The notes: generated from the sequence alone by a model not told the origin. A stretch of 38,367 bases of DNA from Clostridiaceae bacterium (GCA_018378255.1 JAGZXV010000029.1:1-38367), one strand, 5' to 3'; counted from the first letter of the stretch, positions 7,888-16,312 are shown. A program made the numbers and translations.

Positions 7888-7948
7888 ACCATATACCTTT
7901 GTTATGTAAAATCCATGTTAAATGTAAGTTAAACCTCAGCCAACCCTA

Positions 7949-8002
7949 TTGAGATTTTTCCCATTTTCTGTCTATAATTGTAAAGTCCGGTTAACAATTA
8001 TA
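7949..8002 (+). promoter_or_regulatory. Promoter of the Na/Pi cotransporter with overlapping inverted repeat
   Basis: TTGAGA (7949-7954), an 18-base spacer and a perfect TATAAT (7973-7978) precede the start at 8019. TATAATTGT (7973-7981) and ACAATTATA (7994-8002) form a perfect 9-base inverted repeat that includes the -10 box, so it could be an operator or a 5' leader stem. Confidence 0.65.
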
Positions 8003-8018
8003 ATAATGGAGGAATTTT

Positions 8019-9659
8019 ATGGGAGTAACACAGATTATGAATTTATTTGGAGGGCTGGCTTTGTTTCTGTATGGAATGCAGATGATGAGCGGCGGCCTGG
8101 AGGCAGCGGCTGGAAACCGCATGAAGCAGATTCTGGAAAAGCTGACGTCCAACCGGTTTTTAGGAGTGGCGGTGGGGGCGGGAATCACTGCGGTGATTCA
8201 GTCTTCTTCTGCAACAACAGTTATGGTAGTGGGATTTGTAAACTCCGGAATGATGACGCTGCGGCAGGCAGTTTGGATCATTATGGGTGCGAATGTGGGA
8301 ACTACCATTACAGGGCAGTTAATTGCATTGGATGTGGGTGCAGTCGCCCCTCTTTTTGCATTTTTCGGCGTTGCCATGATCGTATTTGTTAAGAAGCTCC
8401 ATATCCAGCATTATGGACAGATTGTGGCCGGGCTTGGTATCCTTTTTATAGGGATGGAGATGATGAGCGGTTCTATGGTTCCTCTCAGGGAATCTCCGGC
8501 ATTTGTAGATTTAATGACTAAGTTTTCCAATCCGCTGCTTGGAATACTGGCAGGTGCGGTGTTTACCGCTGTGATCCAGTCTTCTTCTGCGTCTGTTGGA
8601 ATTTTACAGGCTCTGGCGGTGAGCGGAGTGATCGGGCTTCCAAGCGCTGTTTATGTTTTATTTGGACAAAATATAGGTACTTGTATTACCGCAGTTTTAG
8701 CATCTATTGGAACCAGCAGGAATGCTAAAAGGGCTACGATTATCCATTTGATTTTTAATGTATTTGGTACGATATTGTTTACTTTGATCTGCATGCTGTT
8801 TCCGCTTGCTTTGGCAGTGGAGCATTTTACACCCGGGAATCCGGCGGCGCAGATCGCCAACATGCATACGCTGTTTAACCTGGTTACCACAGCGCTGCTT
8901 CTGCCGTTCGGGACGAAACTGGCGGCTCTGTCGGAACGGATTCTTCCGGAGCAGGAAGGGGAAATCTCCGAAGGATTTACTCTGGCCTATATGAAGCCGG
9001 TGGATTATAACGGCGAACTTTCAATCGGAGCGTCTGCTATCGCTATTACCAGTATCCGCAATGAACTGGTGCGAATGGCGGATATGGCGAAAGAAAATGT
9101 GGATCTCAGTTTCCGGGCGATTTTAGACGGTAATCCCGGATATATGGAGCAGATTGAAAAAACGGAAGATTATGTGGATTTTCTGAATCAGGAGATCGCA
9201 AAGGGAATTTCTAAAGTAATTGTAAATGAGGCAAATGATAATGATTCCAGATTAATCAGCGCTCTTTTTAAAGTTACCGGCAATATCGAACGAATCAGTG
9301 ACCACGCAATGAACCTGGGCGGGTATGCCAAACTGTTGGATGAACTTCATATTACCCTTTCAGAAGAGGCCAGAAAAGAAGTGGAACAGATGCATCAGGT
9401 CAGCATGACTGCTATGGATTATATGTCTTGTATTGAAAATGAGCCGGAATCCCTCTATATGAAGATCGAGGATCTGGAACAGCAGTTTGATGATATGACG
9501 GTTTGTTTCCGCCAAAGCCAGATTGGGCGGCTGAAGAGCCAGAGGTGTTCAGATGAAGCGTGTGTGATCTATTCTGAGATGCTGACGGATTTTGAGAGGA
9601 TTGGAGATCATATTTTGAATATTGGACAGGAGATGAGAAGCTGTCCGGCAGGGATATAG
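8019..9659 (+). CDS. Na+/phosphate cotransporter (NptA/PhoU-tail type)
   Basis: A 546-residue protein of the PNaS (Na/Pi cotransporter, SLC34-like) family, which imports inorganic phosphate with sodium. The two inverted family repeats are visible, each with the signature QSSSA: AVIQSSSATTVMVVGF at about residues 61-76 and AVIQSSSASVGILQAL at about 186-201. Some eight or nine hydrophobic segments occupy the first 320 residues. The C-terminal 200 residues are helical and PhoU-like, with paired motifs such as NIERISDHAMNLG and FERIGDHILNIG. Total length fits bacterial family members with a PhoU tail. The start at 8019 follows GGAGG. It is monocistronic, between its own promoter and the palindromic terminator at 9662. 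Confidence 0.93.
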   Translation: MGVTQIMNLFGGLALFLYGMQMMSGGLEAAAGNRMKQILEKLTSNRFLGVAVGAGITAVIQSSSATTVMVVGFVNSGMMTLRQAVWIIMGANVGTTITGQLIALDVGAVAPLFAFFGVAMIVFVKKLHIQHYGQIVAGLGILFIGMEMMSGSMVPLRESPAFVDLMTKFSNPLLGILAGAVFTAVIQSSSASVGILQALAVSGVIGLPSAVYVLFGQNIGTCITAVLASIGTSRNAKRATIIHLIFNVFGTILFTLICMLFPLALAVEHFTPGNPAAQIANMHTLFNLVTTALLLPFGTKLAALSERILPEQEGEISEGFTLAYMKPVDYNGELSIGASAIAITSIRNELVRMADMAKENVDLSFRAILDGNPGYMEQIEKTEDYVDFLNQEIAKGISKVIVNEANDNDSRLISALFKVTGNIERISDHAMNLGGYAKLLDELHITLSEEARKEVEQMHQVSMTAMDYMSCIENEPESLYMKIEDLEQQFDDMTVCFRQSQIGRLKSQRCSDEACVIYSEMLTDFERIGDHILNIGQEMRSCPAGI

Positions 9660-9661
9660 AT

Positions 9662-9757
9662 TTAACATAAAAGGTGAAGGCATTTTCCGAAATGACCTGA
9701 CGTTTTAAAGTAAAACGTCAAGGCTTTTTGGAAAATGCCTTCACCTTTCATGTTAAA
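9662..9757. repeat. Dispersed palindrome copy 1, bidirectional terminator
   Basis: A long inverted repeat: the outer arms read TTAACATAAAAGGTGAAGGC and its near-perfect complement, continuing through ATTTTCC on each side. An inner hairpin (GACGTTTTA/TAAAACGTC) lies between them. It fills exactly the gap between the converging Na/Pi transporter and lacI genes. Copies 2 and 3, at 21797 and 34723, share the GTGAAGGCATTTT core and the TTAACAT/CATGT flanks. Confidence 0.85.
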
Positions 9758-10783
9758 TTAAATATTCTCCCGTATCTTAATCGATGCCTCCGTATACTGC
9801 AGCGGGTCTGCCGGATAAACCCCGGTAGAAAGATAGTCGAACAGCAGCTTAACGGGCCGTGACCCCTGCTGGAATGGCTGCTGGCAGATGGTTGCAGAGA
9901 TAACATCATCGTGCAGCATCTGCCTGGTGGTTTCCACTGCATCAAAGGATATGATCCTCAATTTATGTTCCTTATGATGATCCAGAACCGCCCGGCAGCC
10001 GCCGTATACTCCGGCCGCTGTGAAGTAGAGAGCGTCCATATCAGGATACTTGGCTATCAGTTCTGAAGTTGCTTTATAACTTTGAAATTCGTCATCCTGA
10101 TTGGCTATAATTTCAAGACTTTGCATCTTAGGAAACCGCTCATGAATGGTATCTAAAAACCCGTTAATCCGCTCCGTATGACATAAAACCAATGGAGATC
10201 CGGTAATAATTCCTACTTTTGCCACACCGCCTGTGATCAGCCCCATGAGACCGCCTGCCGTACATCCACACTGATAATAGTTGCTTCCGACATAAGCAAT
10301 GCGCTTGGAATCGGAGATATCAGTGTTGGTGGTGATCGTCGGAATGCCTATGTCAAACAGTTCATTGATCCTGCGGCTGATTTCCGGGGCGTTATAAGGG
10401 GAAAGAACCAGTCCGTGAATTCCGGATTCCAGAAGTGAATTGATGGCATCCAGTTGTGCCTGTATATTAAACGGTGTTCGTTTTATTAAAATGGTACAGC
10501 CGTATCCCTCCAGTTTTTCACGCTGGTATTCCACACCTTCCACCACATCGTCAAAATATTTATTGCCGTTGTTCTCTCCAAAAAGCAGAACGCCTAACGT
10601 AATCTTCTTTTTTTGGGCAGCCAAAGCGAGGGCAGCTTTATTCGGTTGATAATTCAGCGCCTGAACGATTTCACGTATTCGCTTTTCTGTATCAGGATTT
10701 ACCGATCCGCGGTTATTCAGAACACGGTCTACAGTGCCCCTGGAAACTCCTGCCAATGCCGCGATCTCTTTTAACGTTGTCAT
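9758..10783 (-). CDS. LacI-family transcriptional repressor of the xyloside operon
   Basis: A 341-residue LacI/GalR-type regulator. The N terminus (TLKEIAALAGVSRGTVDRVLN, residues 3-23) is the DNA-reading helix-turn-helix, followed by the hinge region NYQPNKAALALAAQKK. Residues 60-341 are a periplasmic-binding-protein-like sensor of the ribose/xylose class; GLVLSPYN, ITTNTDI and SFDAVETTRQMLHDD are typical ligand-cleft segments. It is divergent from the xylulokinase operon, 264 bases away, and a perfect palindromic operator with a central CG lies next to that operon's promoter. It is therefore most likely the local repressor, released by xylose, xylulose or a xylo-oligosaccharide; the effector is an inference. 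Confidence 0.92.
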   Translation of the reverse strand: MTTLKEIAALAGVSRGTVDRVLNNRGSVNPDTEKRIREIVQALNYQPNKAALALAAQKKKITLGVLLFGENNGNKYFDDVVEGVEYQREKLEGYGCTILIKRTPFNIQAQLDAINSLLESGIHGLVLSPYNAPEISRRINELFDIGIPTITTNTDISDSKRIAYVGSNYYQCGCTAGGLMGLITGGVAKVGIITGSPLVLCHTERINGFLDTIHERFPKMQSLEIIANQDDEFQSYKATSELIAKYPDMDALYFTAAGVYGGCRAVLDHHKEHKLRIISFDAVETTRQMLHDDVISATICQQPFQQGSRPVKLLFDYLSTGVYPADPLQYTEASIKIRENI

Positions 10784-10822
10784 AAAATACCCCTTTTAAA
10801 ATTAGATTGACCCTACAAGATT

Positions 10823-10851
10823 AGAATAACATGTAATGTTTGCAGTGTCAA
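10823..10851 (-). promoter_or_regulatory. Promoter of lacI-type regulator
   Basis: On the minus strand a consensus TTGACA (10851-10846), 17 bases and TATTCT (10828-10823) lie 40 bases before the regulator start. No GTGCAC site overlaps it, so autoregulation through that operator is not evident. Confidence 0.72.
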
Positions 10852-10962
10852 ATTAACTTTTATGTGCCCGTGAATAAAATGTCAAAATAATGCTGAATAT
10901 GGCCTGAAAACCGAAAAAACCATGTAATAGTGTTTAATAAAGCATAAAAAAAGAAAAAGTTA

Positions 10963-10991
10963 TTGACTAAATTTACCAAATATGTTAATGT
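10963..10991 (+). promoter_or_regulatory. Promoter of the xyloside operon
   Basis: TTGACT (10963-10968), 17 bases and TAATGT (10986-10991) precede xylulokinase. The predicted start of transcription falls just before or within the palindromic operator at 11008. Confidence 0.7.
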
Positions 10992-11007
10992 GGGATTAGT
11001 TGATAAC

Positions 11008-11019
11008 GTGCACGTGCAC
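11008..11019. promoter_or_regulatory. LacI-type operator palindrome
   Basis: GTGCACGTGCAC is a perfect 12-base palindrome with the central CG step typical of LacI/GalR operators. It lies about 17 bases downstream of the -10 box and 28 bases before the xylulokinase ATG, the classical position for a roadblock repressor. The likely binder is the divergent LacI-type protein at 9758-10783. Confidence 0.78.
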
Positions 11020-11047
11020 ATATGAAAGCATCAAAAGGGGGATAGAT

Positions 11048-12517
11048 ATGTTATTTGTAGGCATTGATTTAGGGACCTCTTCAGTGAAGCTGCTGCTTAT
11101 GGATGACTTGGGAAAGATTGTGAAGGTGGTCTCAAAAGAGTATCCGCTTTATTTCCCTAATCCGGGCTGGTCTGAACAAAAACCGGAGGACTGGTATGAG
11201 AAGTCGATAGAGGGTTTAAAAGAACTTTTAGATGGATGTGATAAGTCTCAGGTAGCGGGTATCAGTTTTGGCGGTCAGATGCATGGACTGGTCATCCTGG
11301 ACGAAGAAGATCAGGTAATCCGGCCGGCCATTCTCTGGAATGACGGAAGAACGGTTGAAGAATGTGATTACCTCAATCAGGTGATTGGCATGGATAAGCT
11401 TTCCGAATATACCGCCAATATTTCGTTTACCGGTTTTACAGCCCCTAAGATTTTATGGGTTAAGAATAAGGAACCGGAGAACTTTGCAAGAATTAAGAAG
11501 ATCATGCTTCCAAAAGACTATCTGGCATATAAATTGAGCGGAGTTCACTGCACCGATGTATCGGATGCTTCAGGAATGCTGCTGTTTGATGTTAAAAACC
11601 GCTGCTGGTCCGATGAGATGATAGAGATCTGTGGAATCAAAAAGGAACAGCTTGCGAAGATTTATGAAAGCTATGAAGCGGTGGGAACCTTAAAACCAGA
11701 GATCGCTGAGGAGTTAGGACTTTCCGATCAGGTGGTCATAGCTGCAGGCGCAGGAGATAATGCGGCGGCAGCCGTAGGAACGGGAACTGTAGGCGATGGG
11801 ATGTGCAATGTTTCCATCGGAACCAGCGGAACCATCTTTATCTCTTCCGATAAGTTTGGGGTCGATCCTCATAATGCACTTCATGCATTCGCACATGCGG
11901 ACGGGCATTATCACCTGATGGGATGTATGCTCAGCGCGGCTTCCTGCAACAAATGGTGGATGGACAATATCTTAAAAACTGATGAATACGCAAAAGAGCA
12001 GGCCCAGATCCAGAAGCTGGGTGAGAACCATGTTTACTTCCTGCCATACCTGATGGGTGAGCGTTCCCCCCACAATGATCCCTTCGCAAGAGGAACATTT
12101 ATCGGGATGACCATGGACACCACAAGGGAAGATATGACGCAGGCTGTGCTGGAGGGCGTGGCATTCGCATTCAGGGACTGCCTGGAGGTTGCCAAGAGCC
12201 TTGGTATCCGGATTAAAAGGACAAAGATATGCGGCGGCGGAGCTAAGAGCCCTCTGTGGGTGAAGATGATTGCCAATGTATTGAACTTAAAAGTAGACCT
12301 TTTAGAAAGTGAAGAAGGCCCGTCTTTGGGAGGCGCGATGCTGGCGGCAGTAGCGTGCGGAGCATATGACAGCGTGGTTGATATTGCGGATAAGCTGGTA
12401 AAGGTGGTTTCAACCGTGGAACCGGAACCGGAGCTGGTCGAAAAGTATGAGAAGCGGTATCAGCAGTTTAAAGAAATCTATCCTGCATGCAAGGAACTGT
12501 ATAAAAAGATTGTATAA
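11048..12517 (+). CDS. xylB: Xylulokinase (FGGY family)
   Basis: A 489-residue FGGY carbohydrate kinase that phosphorylates D-xylulose to xylulose-5-phosphate. Features in order: the ATP-phosphate loop GIDLGTSSVK (residues 5-14), SFGGQMHGLVILD (about 74-86) and RPAILWNDGRT, which together are the xylulokinase-type substrate signature, MLPKDYLAYKLSG, then the C-terminal ATPase motifs IGTSGTIFIS and CGGGAKSPLW. Length matches known XylB. I chose the ATG at 11048 (AGGGGGAT upstream); an earlier in-frame ATG at 11000 overlaps the operator and would add 16 unrelated residues. It is the first gene of the operon under the LacI regulator. No xylA-type xylose isomerase is present in the window; an L-fucose-isomerase-family gene takes that place. 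Confidence 0.93.
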   Translation: MLFVGIDLGTSSVKLLLMDDLGKIVKVVSKEYPLYFPNPGWSEQKPEDWYEKSIEGLKELLDGCDKSQVAGISFGGQMHGLVILDEEDQVIRPAILWNDGRTVEECDYLNQVIGMDKLSEYTANISFTGFTAPKILWVKNKEPENFARIKKIMLPKDYLAYKLSGVHCTDVSDASGMLLFDVKNRCWSDEMIEICGIKKEQLAKIYESYEAVGTLKPEIAEELGLSDQVVIAAGAGDNAAAAVGTGTVGDGMCNVSIGTSGTIFISSDKFGVDPHNALHAFAHADGHYHLMGCMLSAASCNKWWMDNILKTDEYAKEQAQIQKLGENHVYFLPYLMGERSPHNDPFARGTFIGMTMDTTREDMTQAVLEGVAFAFRDCLEVAKSLGIRIKRTKICGGGAKSPLWVKMIANVLNLKVDLLESEEGPSLGGAMLAAVACGAYDSVVDIADKLVKVVSTVEPEPELVEKYEKRYQQFKEIYPACKELYKKIV

Positions 12518-12538
12518 GTCTCAGGAAAGGAAACGTCT

Positions 12539-13159
12539 ATGAAGATATATCAGATTACAGATGCTGAGTTCAGAAAATATGGAAGAAAAGTGACAGGGGT
12601 TGACTGGGAGCCATTATTAAAGGCTATGGAAGCCATACCGGTTAAACAGGAGGTCGTTTATGAACCATCCGTACCGGAATTGGAAGCGGTTCCGGTTTAT
12701 GAGGTGCTCAGGGACAGGATCTACGGAGAACTGCCGATTCAGATCGGTTACTGCAACGGCCACAATTACCTGCTGAACGCCGTGGAATACCACCGCAGTT
12801 CGGAGATCAATGTGGCGGCCACAGACCTGATTCTTCTGCTGGGCAGACAGCAGGACATCACAGATGATTATACATATGATACCTCGCTGATCGAGGCATT
12901 TTTCGTACCGGCAGGGACGGCGGTGGAGCTGTATGCGGACACTCTTCACTATGCGCCGTGCAATGCGGATGAGAACGGATTTAAGGATGTAGTTGTGCTT
13001 CCTAAGGACACCAACCTTCCTCTTGATAAAGAACACAAAGGCGGAGAGGACGGACTTTTGACCGCTAAGAACAAATGGCTCATCGGCCATAAGGATGCAG
13101 GACTTCCCGAGGGAACCTGTCTTGGATTAATCGGTAGTAACATTTCTGTTAAGGAATAG
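12539..13159 (+). CDS. DUF4867-family protein (cupin-like)
   Basis: A 206-residue soluble protein that I recognise as resembling the DUF4867 family, found beside pentose and fucose-type sugar genes in Firmicutes. The region EAFFVPAGTAVELYADTLHYAPC (about residues 120-142) looks like a cupin or ureidoglycolate-lyase-like barrel, with a His before APC. QIGYCNGHNYLLNAVEYHRSSE (about 77-98) supplies further His and Glu residues that could hold a metal. Enzymatic activity is unknown; a sugar mutarotase, epimerase or isomerase partner is plausible. It lies between xylulokinase (22 bases) and the isomerase-family gene (44 bases), so it belongs to sugar processing. A GGAAAGGAAA site precedes the ATG. 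Confidence 0.78.
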   Translation: MKIYQITDAEFRKYGRKVTGVDWEPLLKAMEAIPVKQEVVYEPSVPELEAVPVYEVLRDRIYGELPIQIGYCNGHNYLLNAVEYHRSSEINVAATDLILLLGRQQDITDDYTYDTSLIEAFFVPAGTAVELYADTLHYAPCNADENGFKDVVVLPKDTNLPLDKEHKGGEDGLLTAKNKWLIGHKDAGLPEGTCLGLIGSNISVKE

Positions 13160-13202
13160 AAAAAAGGATCGCTGTCAGAGGCAGCAGAATGGAGGAGAGA
13201 AG

Positions 13203-14687
13203 ATGGAGAATATTCCAGTAGTAAAAATTGGTATTGTGGCAGTAAGCCGTGATTGTTTCCCGGAATCTTTATCTGTAAACAGGAGAAAAGCTCTGGTGGA
13301 GGCATATGAAGCAGCTTACGGAAAAGAGGATATCTATGAATGTCCAATCTGCATCGTAGAGAGTGAAATTCATATGGTTCAGGCATTAGAGGATGTTAAG
13401 AATGCCGGCTGCAATGCCCTTGTCGTATACCTTGGCAATTTCGGACCGGAGATTTCCGAAACATTGCTTGCTAAACATTTTGACGGACCTGTTATGTTTG
13501 TGGCAGCCGCTGAGGAATCAGGGGACAGCTTAATTCAGGGACGTGGAGACGCATACTGCGGTATGCTGAATGCCAGCTATAACTTAAAACTGCGCAATGT
13601 AAAAGCATATATTCCTGAGTATCCGGTGGGAACCGCAAAAGAATGTGCAGATATGATCCATGAATTTGTGCCGGTTGCAAGAGCTGTGGTGGGAATTTCC
13701 CAGCTGAAGATCATCAGCTTCGGACCTCGTCCTATGAACTTCATGGCATGTAATGCACCGATTAAACAGCTTTATAACTTAGGCGTTGAGATTGAGGAAA
13801 ATTCAGAATTGGATTTATTCGAAGCCTATCATAAACATGACAATGACCCGAGAATCCCGGATGTTGTTAAAGATATGGAAGCAGAACTCGGCGAAGGCAA
13901 TATGAAACCTGAGATACTGCCAAAACTGGCTCAGTATGAACTGACATTGCTCGACTGGGTGGAAGCACACAGAGGCTACAGAAAATACGTGGCTATCGCC
14001 GGAAAATGCTGGCCGGCCTTCCAGACACAGTTTGGATTTGTTCCATGTTATGTTAACAGCCGTCTGACAGGCAGAGGCATTCCGGTATCCTGTGAAGTTG
14101 ATATTTACGGAGCGCTCAGTGAATTTATCGGAACTTGTGTCAGCGAAGATGCAGTTACTCTTCTGGATATTAACAATACGGTTCCGGATGATATTTATGA
14201 GGAAGACATTAAGGGTAAATATGACTATACTCATAAAGATACATTTATGGGATTCCACTGCGGTAATACATATTCCAAGAAGCTGTCCTTCTGCGCTATG
14301 AAGTACCAGCTCATTATGGCCAGAAGCCTTCCTGAGGAAGTTACCCAGGGAACGCTGGAAGGCGATATCGCACCTGGAGACATCACATTCTACCGTCTGC
14401 AGAGCACCGCGGATAACAAGCTGAGAGCTTATGTTGCACAGGGAGAGGTTCTTCCGGTAGCTACCCGTTCCTTTGGAGCCATCGGCGTATTCGCTATTCC
14501 TGAGATGGGAAGATTCTACCGCCATGTATTGATTGAAGGCAATTACCCGCATCACGGCGCAGTGGCATTCGGTCATTACGGTAAGGCGATGTATGAAGTG
14601 TTTAAGTACATCGGGGTTGACACGGAAGAAATCGGATTTAACCAGCCAAAGGGCATGAGATATAAAACGGAAAATCCATATGCATAA
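13203..14687 (+). CDS. L-fucose/L-arabinose isomerase-family protein, probable pentose isomerase
   Basis: A 494-residue aldose-ketose isomerase of the L-fucose isomerase fold. The presumed Mn2+ ligands are visible: E298 in VSCEVDIYG, D322 in LLDINN and a His in NYPHHGAVAFGH (H450/H451). The N-terminal Rossmann-like half contains NALVVYLGNFGPE and MFVAAAEES. It is shorter than E. coli FucI (591 residues), as is usual for the broad L-fucose/L-arabinose isomerase group. Because it lies between xylulokinase with DUF4867 and a xyloside ABC importer plus two beta-xylosidases, I infer that it makes D-xylulose from D-xylose, replacing XylA; arabinose or another pentose remains possible. A GGAGGAGAG site precedes the start. 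Confidence 0.85.
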   Translation: MENIPVVKIGIVAVSRDCFPESLSVNRRKALVEAYEAAYGKEDIYECPICIVESEIHMVQALEDVKNAGCNALVVYLGNFGPEISETLLAKHFDGPVMFVAAAEESGDSLIQGRGDAYCGMLNASYNLKLRNVKAYIPEYPVGTAKECADMIHEFVPVARAVVGISQLKIISFGPRPMNFMACNAPIKQLYNLGVEIEENSELDLFEAYHKHDNDPRIPDVVKDMEAELGEGNMKPEILPKLAQYELTLLDWVEAHRGYRKYVAIAGKCWPAFQTQFGFVPCYVNSRLTGRGIPVSCEVDIYGALSEFIGTCVSEDAVTLLDINNTVPDDIYEEDIKGKYDYTHKDTFMGFHCGNTYSKKLSFCAMKYQLIMARSLPEEVTQGTLEGDIAPGDITFYRLQSTADNKLRAYVAQGEVLPVATRSFGAIGVFAIPEMGRFYRHVLIEGNYPHHGAVAFGHYGKAMYEVFKYIGVDTEEIGFNQPKGMRYKTENPYA

Positions 14688-14696
14688 CTGGGGGTA

Positions 14697-14714
14697 TGTA
14701 TCATAAGTGATACA
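14697..14714. promoter_or_regulatory. Inverted repeat upstream of the binding-protein gene
   Basis: TGTATCA-TAAG-TGATACA is a perfect 7-base inverted repeat with a 4-base spacer, in the 120-base gap between the isomerase and binding-protein genes. TTGGCA (14733) and CATAAA (14757) with an 18-base spacer lie downstream and could be a weak internal promoter. A small AAGAGT-GAAA-ACTCTT hairpin follows at 14762-14777. It may be an operator or an mRNA stabilising stem. Confidence 0.5.
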
Positions 14715-14807
14715 TTTTGTATGGATTCAGCTTTGGCAGGGCTTTATGATTCAGCACATAAAAGAGTGAAAACTCTTGTGAAATAAAGAAAAAGGAGAAG
14801 TGAATTT

Positions 14808-16223
14808 ATGAAAAAAAGAAGCTTGGCACTATTAATGGCAGCAGCGATGGTAGCCGGTAACCTGGCAGGATGTTCAGGCGGCGGCAGCACTCCTACAACG
14901 GCAGCGACAACAGCGGCAACAACGGCGGCTCCGGCAGAAACAACAGCAGCTCCGGCTGGTGATGCGACAACGGCAGCAGGTGAGGCTACAACAGAAGCAG
15001 CAGGGGGCAGCGGAGTTGAACTCACCAAGGATGAAATTGAATTAACCGTATGGCACATTGCAATTGATGAAAAACGTCATTCTACAGTAACCAATGCAAT
15101 GAACAGATTTATGGAAAAATATCCAAACATTAAAGTTGTGGATGTTGTTAATGAAAACGATCCTTATAAGACAAAACTTGCAACCGCTATGGCAGCAGGC
15201 CAGGAACCTGATATCTTCGTATCCTGGGGCGGCGGCTGGCTGGAATCCTTTATCGATGAAGGAAAAGTTCTGGATATCGATGAATGGGTAAAAGAAGTTG
15301 CTGATGAATACTATCCTTCAGCGTTGAGCTTGTTCCAGATTAAAGGCAAAAACTATGCTCTTCCATATTCCTGCGGACCTACACCTGTTTACTACAACAG
15401 ACAGATTTATGCTGATTTAGGACTGGAAGTTCCTAAGACACTGGCTGAATTTGAAGCTAACTGCGATAAGATCAAAGAAGCAGGAATCACTCCTCTGGCA
15501 CTTGGAAACGCAAGCCAGTGGCCGGGCGCTCTGACATTCATCTACTTATCACTGCGTGAAGGCGGCAAGGATGCATTCTTGAATGCTTATAACCGTGAAA
15601 ACGGCGGAACATTTGAAGATGAAAGCTTCATTAAAGCAGGCCAGAAGATTCAGGAATGGATTAACAAAGGTTACTATCCGGAAGGATGTAATGGTATCAA
15701 CTACGATACAGGCGGTTCCCGTATGTTATTCTACAGCGGACAGGCTGCTCACATCGTTCAGACCAATGGTATGTTCTCCAACTGTATGTCAGAAGCTCCT
15801 GAGTTCTATGAGAACAACTTAGGAATCTTCAACTTCCCGGTTATCGAGGGCGGAAAAGGTACTGATAAAGAAATCGTAGGCGGCGGAAATGCTTACTCTA
15901 TCTCCGCATCCTGTAAGTATCCAAGAGAGGCATTTGAATTAATCCACATGCTGACAGATAAAGAATTCAGCCAGGACAGTGTTGACAATGCAGGCGTTAT
16001 TACCGGTGCCGTAGGCGTTACCATGCCTAATGAATTAACACAGGCTGCTGATGATTTCATTCAGAATGCAGATTATATTCAGAACTTCTACGATCAGTTC
16101 CTTCCTACAGATATGGGTGCTCTGCACAAACAGACTACATATGATCTGTTCGGTTTAACCACAACTCCTGAGAAGGCTGCTGCTGATATGGAGGCAAAAG
16201 CAAAAGAAGTATTGGACAAATAA
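14808..16223 (+). CDS. Sugar ABC transporter substrate-binding lipoprotein
   Basis: A 471-residue extracellular solute-binding protein (family 1) that captures sugars for the ABC importer encoded next. The signal peptide MKKRSLALLMAAAMVAGNLAGC ends in the lipobox LAGC, so Cys22 would be lipidated. A Thr/Ala-rich linker (about residues 28-65) tethers the binding domain. ELTVWHIAIDEKRHSTVTN, KLATAMAAGQEPDIFVSWGGGW and the later GGGNAYSISASCKYPREAFELIHMLTD are typical of the UgpB/MalE-like group. The flanking beta-xylosidases suggest xylo-oligosaccharide as ligand, which is an inference. AAGGAG precedes the start. A hairpin after the gene probably raises its expression relative to the permeases. 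Confidence 0.93.
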   Translation: MKKRSLALLMAAAMVAGNLAGCSGGGSTPTTAATTAATTAAPAETTAAPAGDATTAAGEATTEAAGGSGVELTKDEIELTVWHIAIDEKRHSTVTNAMNRFMEKYPNIKVVDVVNENDPYKTKLATAMAAGQEPDIFVSWGGGWLESFIDEGKVLDIDEWVKEVADEYYPSALSLFQIKGKNYALPYSCGPTPVYYNRQIYADLGLEVPKTLAEFEANCDKIKEAGITPLALGNASQWPGALTFIYLSLREGGKDAFLNAYNRENGGTFEDESFIKAGQKIQEWINKGYYPEGCNGINYDTGGSRMLFYSGQAAHIVQTNGMFSNCMSEAPEFYENNLGIFNFPVIEGGKGTDKEIVGGGNAYSISASCKYPREAFELIHMLTDKEFSQDSVDNAGVITGAVGVTMPNELTQAADDFIQNADYIQNFYDQFLPTDMGALHKQTTYDLFGLTTTPEKAAADMEAKAKEVLDK

Positions 16224-16245
16224 TAACTAAGTTTTAGGGGAATTT

Positions 16246-16287
16246 GCACAGGCAGTGTTCGGCAGACGGTCTGCCTGTGCATTTTTT
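16246..16287 (+). terminator. Intra-operon hairpin / partial terminator
   Basis: GCACAGGCAG (16246-16255) and CTGCCTGTGC (16271-16280) form a perfect 10-base-pair stem followed by ATTTTTT. It lies between the binding-protein and first permease genes and probably protects or terminates part of the upstream mRNA, giving more binding protein than permease, a common arrangement. Confidence 0.8.
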
Positions 16288-16312
16288 AACTCTTTTTAGA
16301 GGGGGTTTTTGA

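Noticed and set aside
14880..15005. Repeat-like ACAACGGCAGC tract as a possible mobile or CRISPR-like repeat
   Set aside because: It encodes the Thr/Ala linker after a lipobox, which is normal for such binding proteins; repeats are irregular and without spacers.
14744..15058. Minus-strand Ala/Val-rich frame under the binding-protein gene
   Set aside because: It mirrors the Thr/Ala-rich linker of the lipoprotein and is a composition artefact.
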